Assembly (NCBI GenBank): GCA_032622095.1
Contig: CP136068.1
Span: 6,551,314 to 6,615,313, forward strand
Direction: 5' to 3'
DNA from: Siphonodentalium dalli
Lineage: Eukaryota; Mollusca; Scaphopoda; Gadilida; Siphonodentaliidae
DNA length: 64,000 nt
Below, in pieces: positions 19,173 through 31,259 of the stretch (within the stretch, counting starts at the first letter, position 1; each line of letters begins with the position of its first letter). A program made the position numbers and the translations under genes. Under the pieces are notes generated by a model that saw nothing but the letters and a program-made list of their open reading frames with translations, was not told the origin of the DNA and did no database searches.

Positions 19173-20773
19173 AATTGGAAAATTATTCCCTATTCCTTAT
19201 TTTCAAAAATGTCGCTTTCGACCGATTTGACGGCATGGGTGGGTGGCCCGCCCCAAATACCACCTATAAACACCCCGACCCCTGGACTAGATACTGGCTC
19301 TATGACGCTCCGATGCTCTGCTCTGTTTGCCGTCATGAGAGACCAGCACAATCCATCATGACGGCGTGCATATAGTGTAACGGCGTAGCCTCATAGAGCC
19401 AGCGTCTAGTCCACCGACCCCCCCCCCACCCATCACCCCCGGGGGTCCCACCCCGAGGGGTGAAAATGCGGTATGGACCATTTTCGAGAAACGGTAAGGA
19501 TTTCGACAGATTTTATGGCATGGCCATGGGTGGGCGGCACGCCCCAAATACCACCTAGAAACACCCCGATCCCCCACCCATCACCCGGGGGGGAGGTGCC
19601 ACCCCGAGGGGGTGAAAATAGGGTATGGACCATTTTAGAGAACAGTAAGGATTTCGACCAATTGACGGCATGGGTGGGTGGCCCGCCCCAAATACCACCT
19701 AGAAATACCCCGACCCCCAACTACTCACCCCAACTGGGTATGGACCATTTTCGAGAATGGTAAGAATTTCGATTTGATGGTATGGGTGGGTGGCCTGCCC
19801 CAAATACCACATAGAAACACCTTGACCCCCCACCCATCCCCCCGGGGGGGGGCACCCCGAGTGGGTGAAAATGGGGTATGGACCATTTTCGAGAACTGTA
19901 AGGTTTTCGACAGATTTGATGGCATGGCCATGGGTGGGCGGCACGCCCCAAATACCACCTAGAAACACCCCGATCCCCCACCCATCACCCGGGGGGGGGG
20001 AGGGGAGGAGAGGTGCCACCCCGAGGGGGTGAAAATAGGGTATGGACCATTTTAGAGAACAGTAAGGATTTCGACCAATTGACGGCATGGGTGGTGGCCG
20101 CCCCAAATACCACATAGAAACACACCGACCCCCACCCATCACCCCCGGGGCGGGGGTGAAAATGGGGTATGGACCATTTTTGAGAACAGTAAGGATTTCG
20201 ACCGATTTGATGGCATGGGTGGGTGGCCCGCCCCAAATACCACATAGATACACCCCGAAGAATTCAGTCATATGCGGAGTCTGGCAAAGCATAATAGGAC
20301 ACAGACCGGCCATCGTCCATCAAATTGGTCGAAATCCTTACCTTCCTCGAAAATGGTGGCACCCCCTGGGGATGATTAGTGGGGGGTCCGGGTGTTTCTA
20401 GTTGGTATTTGAGGCGGGCCACCCACCCATGTCAAATCAGTCGAAATCCTTACCGTTCTCGAAAATGGTCCCATTTTCACCCCCTCAGGGTGGCACCCCC
20501 GGGGGTGATGGTGGGGGGTCGGAGTGTTTCTAGGTGGTATTTGGGGCGGGCCACCCACCCATGCCGTCAAATTGGTCGAAATCCCTACCGTTCTCGAAAA
20601 TGGTCCATACCACATTTTCACCCCCTCGGGGTGGCACCCCCGGGGATTATGAGTGGGGTCGGGGTGTTTCTAGGTGGTATTTGCCAGTATTTGGGGCGGG
20701 CCACCCACCCATGCCGTCAAATCGGTCGAAAGCGACATTTTTGAAAATAAGGAATAGGGAATAAGTTCCAATT
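19173..20773. mobile_element. Foldback element FB2 with array-type arms
   Basis: Terminal inverted repeats of about 75-90 bp (19173-19263 and 20688-20773) share CCTATTCCTTATTTTC, AAAAATGTCGCTTTCGACCG and GGGTGGGTGGCCCGCCCC. Inside are some seven plus-oriented units of about 145-150 bp (TGGACCATTTTCGAGAACGG, TAAGGATTTCGACC, AAATACCACCTAGAAACACC and a G/C-run), a short unrelated centre (about 20255-20320), then about three units inverted. No transposase frame; the 204-codon minus frame (19699-20313) is a translation of repeat units. No clear target duplication. Confidence 0.85.
19283..19413. mobile_element. 131-bp MITE nested in FB2, hAT-like duplication
   Basis: 27-bp terminal inverted repeats with few mismatches (TGGACTAGATACTGGCTC at the left, its complement at the right). 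Flanked by CCGACCCC at 19275-19282 and 19414-19421, an 8-bp target duplication as made by hAT transposases; the sequence is C-rich so chance cannot be excluded. It interrupts the first FB2 unit. Confidence 0.7.
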
Positions 20774-21846
20774 GTCATGTTCGTTATGTTCACTTTTATT
20801 AGTAATCACAGTATTCAGTAACCAAACCCATCTAGTAATTTATCTGATCTGCGATTTTGAAAATCCCCCGATTCCTACCGAAAGATATTCGGCATTAGTC
20901 AGCTTGAGGTCTGGGTGTATTCTGCACATACTCCAAACAGATCCCCGATTTGTAACATACTCGAGCTACGAGACATAATTCTAATCCATACATGCCAAGT
21001 TTCATAAATATATTTCGCCGTATTAAAGGAACAAACACTACAGTCAAGTCGAAACATGAAATATGCACCTCTTTAAGCACTCTATCAAATGGCATTGAAT
21101 GATAGTGCAGTGAACCTGAGTGTAGCATGCTGGAATTGATGTTTCAACTATACTTCTAATATTTCGGTACGGTACTTAATATTGGGCCAACTATCAAGGA
21201 TGTGGAATTGCGCTGTCAGTCAGAATCAAAGCCGAATTAAATTTCGTTGATATTTCACTCCGATCACAAACAAATAATTATCATAATATTAATAGCAGAC
21301 GACTAAACAAAATTCCCGTTGTTTGGCGAGACTTTGAGTCTGAGATCCTGGGTGTCTTTTTGGCAGTTTAAGAGATTCTGGGTGTCTTTTTGACAGAAAC
21401 CATGCGACAATGACCTATTCAGCATTAATAATGCTCTTAACATGTTGCATTCATGTGTTTGGTTATTGTGATTACTAACAAAAGTGAACATAAATCTTTA
21501 TTTTGACTCCATCAAATTTGGGGAAAATTGGGTTAGCAAAGTCCTTAAATGGATTCAAATTTTAATCCATTGGCACACTCTGCATGTTCCATCAATTTAT
21601 TATTATATATAGAAAATTTACAGGCATGTTTAACACCTGTATTACTATTAGCCTACTTTAGCCTACTCTTTGCATGAATCCATGCATCATATAGACCACA
21701 TCCCTCACCCAATCATTGATCAAAGTTTATATTAGCAATAGGCAACCACGGACAAGAATGATAATGCGCCAATTTCTGGAATTCGAAATATGATAACATC
21801 ACCAGGAAAACTCAAAGAGCCTGGTGACCATATATTGCATTAATCA
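20774..21846. other. No gene recognised
   Basis: AT-rich. Short direct repeats of CTGGGTGTCTTTTTG (21347-21396). The minus-strand frames at 20895-21128 and 21303-21491 have no recognisable domain. Confidence 0.45.
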
Positions 21847-23954
21847 GGTACATTTTTCCTCCACTACGCATTTTGTAACAGTGTTACAAGTGTTATAAAT
21901 GTTACAAATGATTTAAAGTCCCAGTAGAAAAACGCAGCCTATGTTATTTCTACTGTCTCAATGTAGCGACGTCACATGTTACAAAGCATTACAAGTGTTG
22001 CATTATTCTGAGATACCAGAGAGAGACCGTTCGTAGACAGGTGTTACAAATGTTACAAATGACTTAAAGTCCCAGTAGAAATAAAATATGTGTTCTCATG
22101 CACTTTTCAGACAATAAAATCTCAATTTTTAGATGCGAGAAGGAGTCTGTTTCTATTTATTTTTTTTCTCAAAATATGGAAAACAAACTCCAGGAAAACA
22201 GAATTTTCCTTGTTACAATCCAAATTTTTTTAAATTCCTTTATTTGCGCTTTAGCACAATTCCTGTATTTACGCTTTAAAACTCAATTAACAAAACAAAT
22301 ATAGTTTAAACTTATATATATAAAAAAAAGATTTATAAATAAGTCCAATTAATAAAAAAATATGTGTTCTTATGCACCTAACTCATCATTGAAAGTTTTG
22401 TTAAAAAAGCTTTGTCTAAAATATTGGATTGGGTGACAGATTTGTTAAAATGGATCACAAAGTTAAATAAGGGCAGTGCCAGAGACATAACTATTTCACC
22501 AGATAGTAATTCTTAAAATATGTTTGCAAGAACTAGTTGGCTTATTTAGCATGGAATGTTGATCTTGTTTGATCAAGACTGTTGTTGAAATTTTTTTTAA
22601 TGGGGTTACCTGGTCAAATAGGGGGCAAGCGAAGGACAGTTTTTCTCTTAATATGCTTCCTTCACAAGGACCATCAGGTCTATTTTACTGATATTTAGTA
22701 TTAATACGAAGAGTTCTTTGGTGTCTAGGGTTAAAATTTATTCTGATGGGTTCACCAGGTTAAATAGAGTGGGACCAGGGACATACGATAACTATATGTC
22801 TCTATAGTAGTTCCTAAAATGTCTTCTCAAGAGAGGTTGGACTATTTAGATTACATATATTGTAGTATGGAGGATCCTTTAGTGACTGAGATTCAGATTT
22901 GTTAAAATGAGGGCAACCTGTCAAGAAATGGCGGGGCTGTTGGGAGTTAACACATTTGTGTCTAATAAATTCATATATAACACAATATACTGCTATATGT
23001 AGCATTGACTTCATTATACAATATTTTGTCCATTTATACATGTAGGTGAAAATTTATGCTATATTTTGAGAAAAGGAATGAGGAAAAAATGTTCAGTCTG
23101 AAAAAAAAAAATCATTTAAGCTGATGACCCACCCATCCCTCCCTAAGTGTCCGAATTTTTTTCTGCCTCACCCTGCATGTGCAAAACAATAATAACTAAA
23201 TGAAAAACAAAATAATATATAAATATAACAATATACTAGTAAATATTAACATTTTTTTTACAAAAGATGTGACTCGATCATACAAGCCTGCACAGTGTGG
23301 CTGTCATTTGCAGAATTACATGTAGGTCCCCAGAGGGTGAATTTAGTGATGCTATCCCACAAAGTAGGCTAGCATCACAAAATTCACCATCTGGATACCT
23401 CATCTGCTTAGCCATCATCTTCTGGAAGGTATCTTTAGTCTCAAGTTAACATTGTTTTTAATTACGTTTTCCCTTGTGAGAAGTTTTTATTTCCCCTATA
23501 AATTTCCAGAAGATAAAATTCGTAATTGAGGCGACTAATTTGGGGGAACATGACCAACTTCAACTGGGGAATTTCAATCTGATCCTAGGTTTCTAATAGT
23601 AGTTGAGGCCTAAGCAGAATGAGGTTCCCGAAGGGTGAGTTTGGTGATGCTTATAAGCCCACTATGTGAGATAGTATCAATAAATTCACCCTCTGGGGGG
23701 GGGGGGGGCTCATTCTGCAAATGACAGACACACTAAATATTTGCAGACTTGGACTCATACCCCCTCTAAAGTCTAAATGCTCCCTCTGGTCTCTTTAAGT
23801 AAGACAGTTTGTGATATATGTGGGCACTGTTTATAGTATCTCTGGTATCTCAGAAATCATATGAAGTAAGATCGATGCCAAGAATATGCATATTGTAACA
23901 CTTGTAACATTTGTAAAGGTGTTACAAAATGCCCTAGTGGAGGAAAAATGTACC
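21847..23954. mobile_element. 2.1-kb terminal-inverted-repeat element U
   Basis: Left GGTACATTTTTCCTCCACTA at 21847 and its complement ending at 23954; the inverted match continues inward for about 60 bp (GCATTTTGTAACA, TTACAAATGTTACAAGTG-type motifs). A 45-bp block ending AAAGTCCCAGTAGAAA is repeated at about 21895-21930 and 22040-22082. No transposase frame seen. It holds element V1 and abuts FB1. Superfamily unknown. Confidence 0.65.
23284..23751. mobile_element. MITE V1 nested in U
   Basis: About 80-bp inverted arms: left GCCTGCACAGTGTGG, CTGTCATTTGCAGAAT, CAGAGGGTGAATTTAGTGAT; right carries the complements with a G15-type run inserted. The interior, including AACTTCAACTGGGGAA and CAATCTGATCCT, recurs in V2 at 56360-56622. 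Confidence 0.8.
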
Positions 23955-26900
23955 GGTGTAACAGGATATCTCCCCCCCCTGGATATCCCCCCCCCCCGGG
24001 GGGGAAGATATCCTAGGATATCTTACCCCCCACCCTGGATATCTTCCCCCCCCATGTACGACTAAAAAATAATTTCACTCATTTGATATCGTTAGGTTCT
24101 GAAATGGCCAGAAAAATGTTTTTTGAGATTAAAATTTTTTTGATTTTTTATTTTGACAAAATTATTGTTTTCACGAATTTTATTGTCTTTTTTTCTTCTT
24201 TCAAATGTCCAGGCTTGGATAATATTCCACCACCCCCCCCCCCCTCCACCCAGCACCTACATGACAAAAAAATCATCTTATGGTTTTATTGCTTATTTTG
24301 CTTTATATATTCATGAGTCAGGGTTTGGGGTGGGGGGAAGATGTCCAGGTCAGGATAACTCCCCCCCCCCCAACCCAGCACCTACATGACAAAAAAATAA
24401 TCTAATGGTTTTATCGCTCGTTTTGCTTTATATAGTCATGAAACAGCGAGAAATTAACTTCTTCTGACAACAAGTTGTTTGAGTCAGGGTTTGGGGATGG
24501 GGGGGGGGGGGAAGATGTCCAGGTCAGGATATCTCCCCCCCCCCACCCAGCACCTACAAGACAAAAAAATAATCTTATGGTTTTATCGCTCGTTTTGCTT
24601 TATATAGTCATGAAACAGCGATAAATTAACTTCTTCTGACAACAAGTTGTTTGAGTCAGGGTTTGGGGTGGGGGGGGGGAGATGTCCAGGTCAGGATATC
24701 TTCCCCCCCCCCACCCAGCACCTACATAACAAAAATATAATCTTATGGTTTTATCGCTTGTTTTGCTTTATATAGTCATGAAACAGCGAGAAATTAACTT
24801 CTTCTGAGAACAAGTTGTTTGAGTCAGGGTTTGGGGGGGGGGAAATGTCCAGGTCAGGATATCTCCCCCCCCCCCCACCCAGCACCTACATGACAAAAAA
24901 ATAATCTTATGGTTTTATCGCTTGTTTTGCTTTATATAGTCATGAAACAGCGAGAAATTAACTTCTTCTGAGAACAAGTTGTTTGAGTCAGGGTTTGGGG
25001 TGGGGGGGGGAAGATGTCCAGGTCAGGATATCTTCCCCCCCCCCACCCAGCACCTACATGACAAGAAAATAATCTTATGGTTTTATCGCTCGTTTTGCTT
25101 TATATAGTCATGAAATAGCGAGAAATTAACTTCTTCTGACAACAAGTTGTTTGAGTCAGGGTTTGGGGTGGGGGGGAAGATGTCCAGGTCAGGATATCTT
25201 CCCCCCCCCCCACCCAGCACCTACATGACAAAAATATAATCTTATGGTTTAATCGCTTGTTTTGCTTTATATAGTCATGAAACAGCGAGAAATTAACTTC
25301 TTCTGAGAACAAGTTGTTTGAGTCAGGGTTTGGGGGGGGGGAAATGTCCAGGTCAGGATATCTCCCCCCCCCCCCCCACCCAGCACCTACATGACAAAAA
25401 AATAATCTTATGGTTTTATCGCTCGTTTTGCTTTATATAGTCATGAAACAGCGAGAAATTAACTTCTTCTGACAACAAGTTGTTTGAGTCAGGGTTCCCC
25501 AGCACCTACATGACAAAAAAATAATCTTATGGTTTTATCGCTTGTTTTGCTTTATATAGTCATGAAACAGCGAGAAATTAACTTCTTCTGAGAACAAGTT
25601 GTTTGAGTCAGGGTTTGGGGTGGGGGGGGGGGGAAGATGTCCAGGTCAGGATATCTTCCCCCCCCCACCCCAGCACCTACATGACAAAAAAATAATCTTA
25701 TGGTTTTATCGCTTGTTTTGCTTTATATAGTCATGAAACAGCGAGAAATTAACTTCTTCTGAGGACAAGTTGTTTGAGTCAGGGTTTGGGGTGGGGGGGG
25801 GGGGGAAGATGTCCAGGTCAGGATATCTTCCCCCCCACCCAGCACCTACATGACAAAAAAATAATCTTATGGTTTTATCGCTTGTTTTGCTTTACATAGT
25901 CATGAAACGGCGAGAAATTAACTTCTTCTGACAACAAGTTGTTTGAGTCAGGGTTTGGGGTGGGGGGGGGGAAATGTCCAGGTCAGGATATCTTCCCCCC
26001 CCCCACCCAGCACCTACATGACAAAAAAATAATCTTATGGTTTTATCGCTCGTTTTGCTTTATATAGTCATGAAACAGCGAGAAATTAACTTCTTCTGAC
26101 AACAAGTTGTTTGAGTCAGGGTTTGGGGTGGGGGGGAAGATGTCCAGGTCAGGATATCTCCCCCCCCCCACCCAGTACCTACATGACAAAAAGATAATCT
26201 TATGGTTTTATCGCTCGTTTTGCTTTATATAAGAAACAGCGAGAAATTAACTTCTTCTGAGAACAAGTTTTTTGAGTCATGTAGGTGGCGGGTGGGGGTG
26301 GATATCCTGACCTACCTGGACATCTCCCCCCCCCCCCCCCCACCCCAAACCCTGACTCTAAAAACTTTTTCTCAGAAGAAGTTAATTTCTCGCCGTTTCA
26401 TGACTAGATAAAGCAAAACAAGCGATAAAACCATAAGATGATTGTTTTGTCATGTAGGTGGGGGGGGGGAAGATATCCTGACCTGGACATCTTCCCCCCA
26501 CCCCAAACCCTGACTCAAAACACTTTTTCTCAGAAGAAGTTAATTTCTCGCCGTTTCATGACTAGATAAAGCAAAACAAGCGATAAAACCATAAGATTAT
26601 TTTTTTGTCATGTAGGTGCTGGGGGGGGGGGAAGATATCCTGACCTGGACATCTTCCCCCCCCCACCCCAAACCCTGACTCAAACAACTTGTTCTCAGAA
26701 GAAGTTAATTTCTCGCTGTTTCAAGACTATATAAAGGAAAACAAGCGATAAAACCATAAGATTATTTTTTTGTCATGTAGGTGCTGGGTGGGGGGGGGGG
26801 GGATATCCTGACCTGGATATCTTCCCCCCTCCCACCCCAAACCCTGACTCAAACAACTTGTTCTCAGAAGAAGTTAATTTCTCGCTGTTTCATGACTATA

Positions 26901-27850
26901 TAAAGCAAAACAAGCGATAAAACCAGAAGATTATTTTTTTGTCATGTAGGTGCTGGGTGGGGGGGAGGGAGATATCCTGACCTGGACATTTCCCCCCCCC
27001 CCACCCCAAACCCTGACTCAAACAACTTGTTGTCAGAAGAAGTTAATTTCTCGCTGTTTCATGACTATAAAGCAAAACAAGTGATAAAACCATAAGATTA
27101 TTTTTTTGTCATGTAGGTGCTGGGTGGGGGAGAAGATATCCTGACCTGGACATTTCCCCCCCCCCCCCCCACCCCAAACCCTGACTCAAACAACTTGTTG
27201 TCAGAAGAAGTTAATTTCTCGCTGTTTCATGACTATATAAAGCAAAACGAGCGATAAAACCATAAGATTATTTTTTTGTCATGTAGGTGCTGGGTGGGGG
27301 GGGGGGGGGGGGAGATATCCTGACCACGACATCTTCCCCCCCCCCCCCACCCCAAACCCTGACTCAAACAACTTGTTGTCAGAAGAAGTTAATTTCTCGC
27401 TGTTTCATGAATATATAAAGCAAAATAAGCGATAAAATCATAAGTTGATTTTTATTTGTCATGTAGGTGATGGGTGGGGGGTGGGGAATATCCAAGCCTG
27501 GACATTTATGAAGAAAAAAAAAATTTAATTAAAAAAAACAAAAAAAATGGCCATTTCAGGAACAAACAATCAAATGCATGATAAAAACAATTTGTCACTT
27601 TTTTTTTTTAAATAAAAAATAATTAAAAAAAAATTTCAATCTCAAAAAACATTTTTCTGGCCATTTGAGGACCAAACGATATCAAATGAGTGAAATTATT
27701 TTTTTGTCATACATGGGAGGGAACTTATCCAGGGTGGGGGAAACTTATCCTAGGATAAGTCACCCCGCGGGGGGGAACTTATCCTAGGATAAGTTCCCCC
27801 GCGGGGTGACTTATCCAGGGGGGGAACTTAACGTGGTACACCGGTTGCCT
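23955..27850. mobile_element. 3.9-kb foldback element FB1 with poly(G)/poly(C) arrays
   Basis: Outer arms (about 23955-24235 and 27500-27850) are inverted copies sharing TTTGATATCGTT or its variant, AATGGCCAGAAAAATG and TTTTTTGAGATT. Inside, about thirteen plus-oriented units of roughly 165 bp (AGCACCTACATGACAAAAAA, CTTATGGTTTTATCGCTCG, GAAACAGCGAGAAATTAACT, TGTTTGAGTCAGGGTTTGGG) run to about 26275, and about eight inverted units follow. Every unit carries a G8-G16 run and a C8-C16 run around GATGTCCAGGTCAGGATATC, so each unit can itself form a hairpin. Outermost bases are CCGGTGTA-like on both sides. No coding. Confidence 0.85.
27754..27814. repeat. 60-bp near-perfect palindrome in the FB1 right end
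   Basis: Centred on CCTAGG: AACTTATCCTAGGATAAGTT (27776-27795) is perfect and is flanked by CACCCCGCGGGGG and its complement, extending to ATAAGT/ACTTAT. A second copy of the core lies at 27743-27760, and the left end of FB1 has AAGATATCCTAGGATATCTT at 24005-24024. Confidence 0.92.
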
Positions 27851-28916
27851 GCAGTATCTAACTGGAAGAGATAATGTATGGAAATGAGGACCAGACAACA
27901 AGCTAAAAATGGTTTATATGACGTTTTCTACCCTTTGGCGACATTGACCTTCCCCAATTTTAAAGTGAGGGAGGGGTATCGAACAGATATGAACAATTTC
28001 CAATTATTAAATTGTGTTCAATGCCAGGCCATGAATGAAATTTCCAATTGTTGAAAATGTTTTTCAGTTGAAATTAAAATTATTTGAGAATGATAGGCCA
28101 CATATAGCTTGAATTTGTTCTAATTGATTGATATTCCAGACAGCAGTAAAATAAATGGGGACAAAAAGTTAGTGTAATGATGTATGAAATTTCCAACTGT
28201 TAAAATTCTTTATAACAGTTGTGACTCCCACCCCCTCAAAATACCTCCATCACTCGATCCCCGACCCCATCATAATGGGGACAATAATTACTAGTTGGGA
28301 TACCAGGCAATGGTAACCATGTATTTTAACCTTTACGTTGTAGTGTAATAATGTATGAAATTTCCAACTACCGGTACATGTGTATTAACTTTTTTTTACA
28401 AAAGTTGTGAATCATACACACTCAAAATCCAACTTCCACCCCCACCCCACCCCACCCCACTACACTGTCCCTTCCACTTCTGGAGATCAAGTTGGCCACA
28501 GGTGTTCAGTTTATATTATACCCCATGTGTCTTGGACTGTTGCCAAATTCACAGTGATCCATGCAGAGAGCCTGCTTGGACTGTTGCCAAATTCACAATG
28601 TTCCCTGCAGAGCAGTGTGCAGAGAGCTTGTATGTTATTGGAGACTGTTCTAATATGACAATAGGCTGGCCTAATTAACAAACCATGCACAGCTAAATAC
28701 ACATAAGGTAGGATATATTTGTCACACAGTGCCTTTTTACTTCATTGGTCAGCATTGGTGAGTATTCCAAATAAGATTCACTTGGGCCTTGTATCGTGAT
28801 GTAATTCCGAAAAAAAATTCACTCCAGCCATCACACAGGGTTCATGGAAAGAGTTGGTTCTATAACTACAAATTCCTGTATAAATTAGGTCAATCTACCA
28901 CAGTTGGACATACAGT
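27851..28916. other. No gene recognised; degenerate repeats
   Basis: GTATGAAATTTCCAACT recurs at about 28180 and 28353 within diverged blocks, and TTGGACTGTTGCCAAATTCA occurs twice (28532, 28577). The 107-codon frame at 28355-28678 spans these repeats and a C-rich tract and has no domain. Confidence 0.5.
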
Positions 28917-29009
28917 CCCAAAAAATAAGGGTTTAATCAAGTTTATAAATGGGTATCCCATCATATTGGGATACCCATTCATAAACTTGATTAAACCCTT
29001 ATTTTTGGG
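28917..29009. repeat. 44-bp-stem hairpin
   Basis: Left arm 28917-28960 and right arm 28967-29009 are complementary except for one mismatch and one A-run indel, separated by a six-base loop (TCATAT). Arms contain AAGGGTTTAATCAAGTTTAT and GGGTATCCCA. The unbroken stem suggests a recent origin or a maintained structure. Confidence 0.95.
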
Positions 29010-29302
29010 CATAAGGTATTTTTTGTCAGGAAAACAATTGAAAGTGTCAAAATTTCAAATGGATCTTGAAAATACATTTTTGTTATATGGCATATTCAAA
29101 TGATAGCCTGTTAAAGGGTTATATCACTTTTTAGTGCTCAATTAGCACAGATTTTTTTCTTCTTTTTTTTTTCGAAGTTCGGTCCATATTGTGTTTTTTG
29201 TATGTAAAACAACCTAGGTGTCAAATGTTCACATGGATCTTGAGAAAACATTGCTGTTTTCAAGGCATATTCCAATGAGAATTATGAGATGCAATACCTT
29301 TT

Positions 29303-29393
29303 AATGCACAATGAGCCATATTTCCGACTAAATACTGAAAAGTTACCCATAATTCTGCTTTAGTTAAGAGGTTGATTACTTAAGGCATTACTG
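29303..29393. mobile_element. One-arm copy (W2) of the mariner-type MITE
   Basis: Matches the right arm of W1 (56827-56933): AGCCATATTTCC, CTGAAAAGTTACCCATAATT, CATTACTG, ending in CTG followed by TA. The left arm is absent. Confidence 0.8.
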
Positions 29394-29395
29394 TA

Positions 29396-30605
29396 AATCC
29401 TTTGACACACCCTACAGACCATATCCCTGATCTGATCATCACCAAACTTCATATTGAGTCAGGGATGGATCCAGGGATTTTTTGGGGACACCTGTTTTGG
29501 GACCATGATATGCCGAAGGCATATCCCGAGATGGGGGTGGGTACGGGAGGGGGGGGGGGGTCGCCCCCTCCCTTAGGTGCAGCATTAAAAATCCCGCATA
29601 AGAAAATGCACTGGCTTACAAGGTCAAGATAAAGGCCAATGTATTATATTATATATACGAGGCTCCTTAGATGGGAGACTCATTTATATAAGAGAATGTA
29701 TTGGCACAGGATTTTTGCAAAATTTCAAGAAGCCCCAGTCATGAAAGGGTTAAATTATTTCTCACTGGACACTTGATTAAGCAAATAAAGGCTCTATATC
29801 AACTGTATATTGATGATTTGCATTGCATGTTGTTGAATTATAATAGAAGATTTCCTTCAAAATATAGAAAATTCAGCTTTAATAAAACTATCCACTTGCA
29901 ATTTGGGGACATTTAGGCAACCAGAGTTTGGGCGCCCAAACCTGTAACAGGTATCAAAAGAGCCCTGGATCCATCCTTGTATTGAGTATCAGGGTGGCCT
30001 AGATGGGAACTCGTCATTTTGGGGTCATTCGGCAAAAAAAATATTGCCGCCAATGGCCAGTTTGGTTTTTACTCTTTGTATCACTAAATATTTCTACAAA
30101 ATCTATTTGCATGTGCTGCAGACCCATCTGTTGTCAACCATTAAATTATTCCCCTACCTAAGTTGAGCTACAGTGTCATTGACACTTTCAATAGGTCATT
30201 CGGCCAAATATTCTGGCCGCCAGAAGCCATCTTGGATTTTACTCTTCGCATGACTAAATCCTTTGGCACGGACTGCAGGTCGTACCTTTAGTTGGACCAT
30301 CAATGAAATTTCTCATGGCTGTTGACATTGGGACGTAGTTAGGAACGAGTCATTTGAGGGTCATTTGGCCCTAAAACGTGTCCACTGTCAGCCATAAATC
30401 ATTTGACATATCCTACAGACCACATCCCTGATTTGATCGTCACCAAACTTCATATGGATCATCGGGGTGACCTCTAGATGGGAACGAGTCATTTTGGGGT
30501 CATTTACCCAAAAAAAACATGGTCGTCCGCAGCCATATTGGATTTTACTCTTTACATCATTAATTACTTTGATACACCCTACATACCACATCCCAGATGG
30601 TCGAC
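29396..30605. mobile_element. Old P-family copy (P0), degenerate monomers
   Basis: Diverged 163-bp P monomers (TGGGAACGAGTCATTTTGGG, GCCATATTGGATTTTACTCT, CCCTACAGACCACATCCCTG), with a P 3' terminus AAGTTGAGCTACAGTGTCAT-TGACACTTT at 30160-30188. Interrupted by MITE Y. Divergence from later copies suggests it is the oldest P copy here. Confidence 0.75.
29460..29979. mobile_element. hAT-type MITE Y with 8-bp target duplication
   Basis: 520 bp. Left end CAGGGATGGATCCAGGG and right end complementing CAAGGATGGATCCAGGG. Flanked by TATTGAGT at 29452-29459 and 29980-29987. Terminal CA(G/A)GG and an 8-bp duplication are hAT hallmarks. Interior has a G12 run and an old AT-rich core but no transposase. 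Inserted in P0. Confidence 0.88.
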
Positions 30606-31259
30606 CAATTTGGCCATAGTGTGGTATCCGTCCAAAACACTTCGGACTGACAATTCGACCCATGCGCAAAACCAGAAAAAGATGACTGAGGTTAACTATG
30701 GAGAAAATATAAACAACCCAATATGTTGTGAATTTGTGATTGGGCGGTATTGTGACAACATATGATTATAAATAAACATTAAATTAATTCAGTTGTATGA
30801 ATGTGTCAACAAAATAAAATTTGGGGAAACTGATTGGTTGGGGAAACTAAAGAACCATAGGCATAGCCTGAATTAGTAGGAAATTTCATCATCATTTCAA
30901 TGATTTTCATGCCAAAATGGCAAATGGAAAATATCAATTATCATATGGAATTCTAAATTTGTAAATGATTCATTGATGCAGTTATTGTTTCAGTGTGTCT
31001 CACCCCCCCCCCAACTTTGGTAAAAAATGTTGCCAAAACAGTTGCCAAAACAGATGGAAATTTCACACAGGAATTTCCCCAAGATGGACACAGACACTCT
31101 CCCACCCCAACAGAGACATCCCCCAGACAGCACGTCCCTGCCTGACTGTCACAACAGACCCCATCCTAATGAATTGTAGAAGCTGGTGTCTTTACTGAAA
31201 ATCACTGTTCATGCCATTAAATAATTTAAATGATTAATTTTGGGACTTGTTAGTCTGTC
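30606..31259. other. No gene recognised
   Basis: AT-rich, with a C-rich stretch at about 31000. The frames at 30478-30765 and 30995-31198 have no recognisable domain. Confidence 0.45.

Noticed and set aside
19699-20313. 204-codon minus-strand open frame rich in Gly/Pro
   Set aside because: Covers FB2 repeat units and their G/C runs; same peptide phrases recur every unit and in several frames.
24235-27480. CRISPR-like direct repeats
   Set aside because: Units are about 165 bp with no unique spacers and the genome is eukaryotic.
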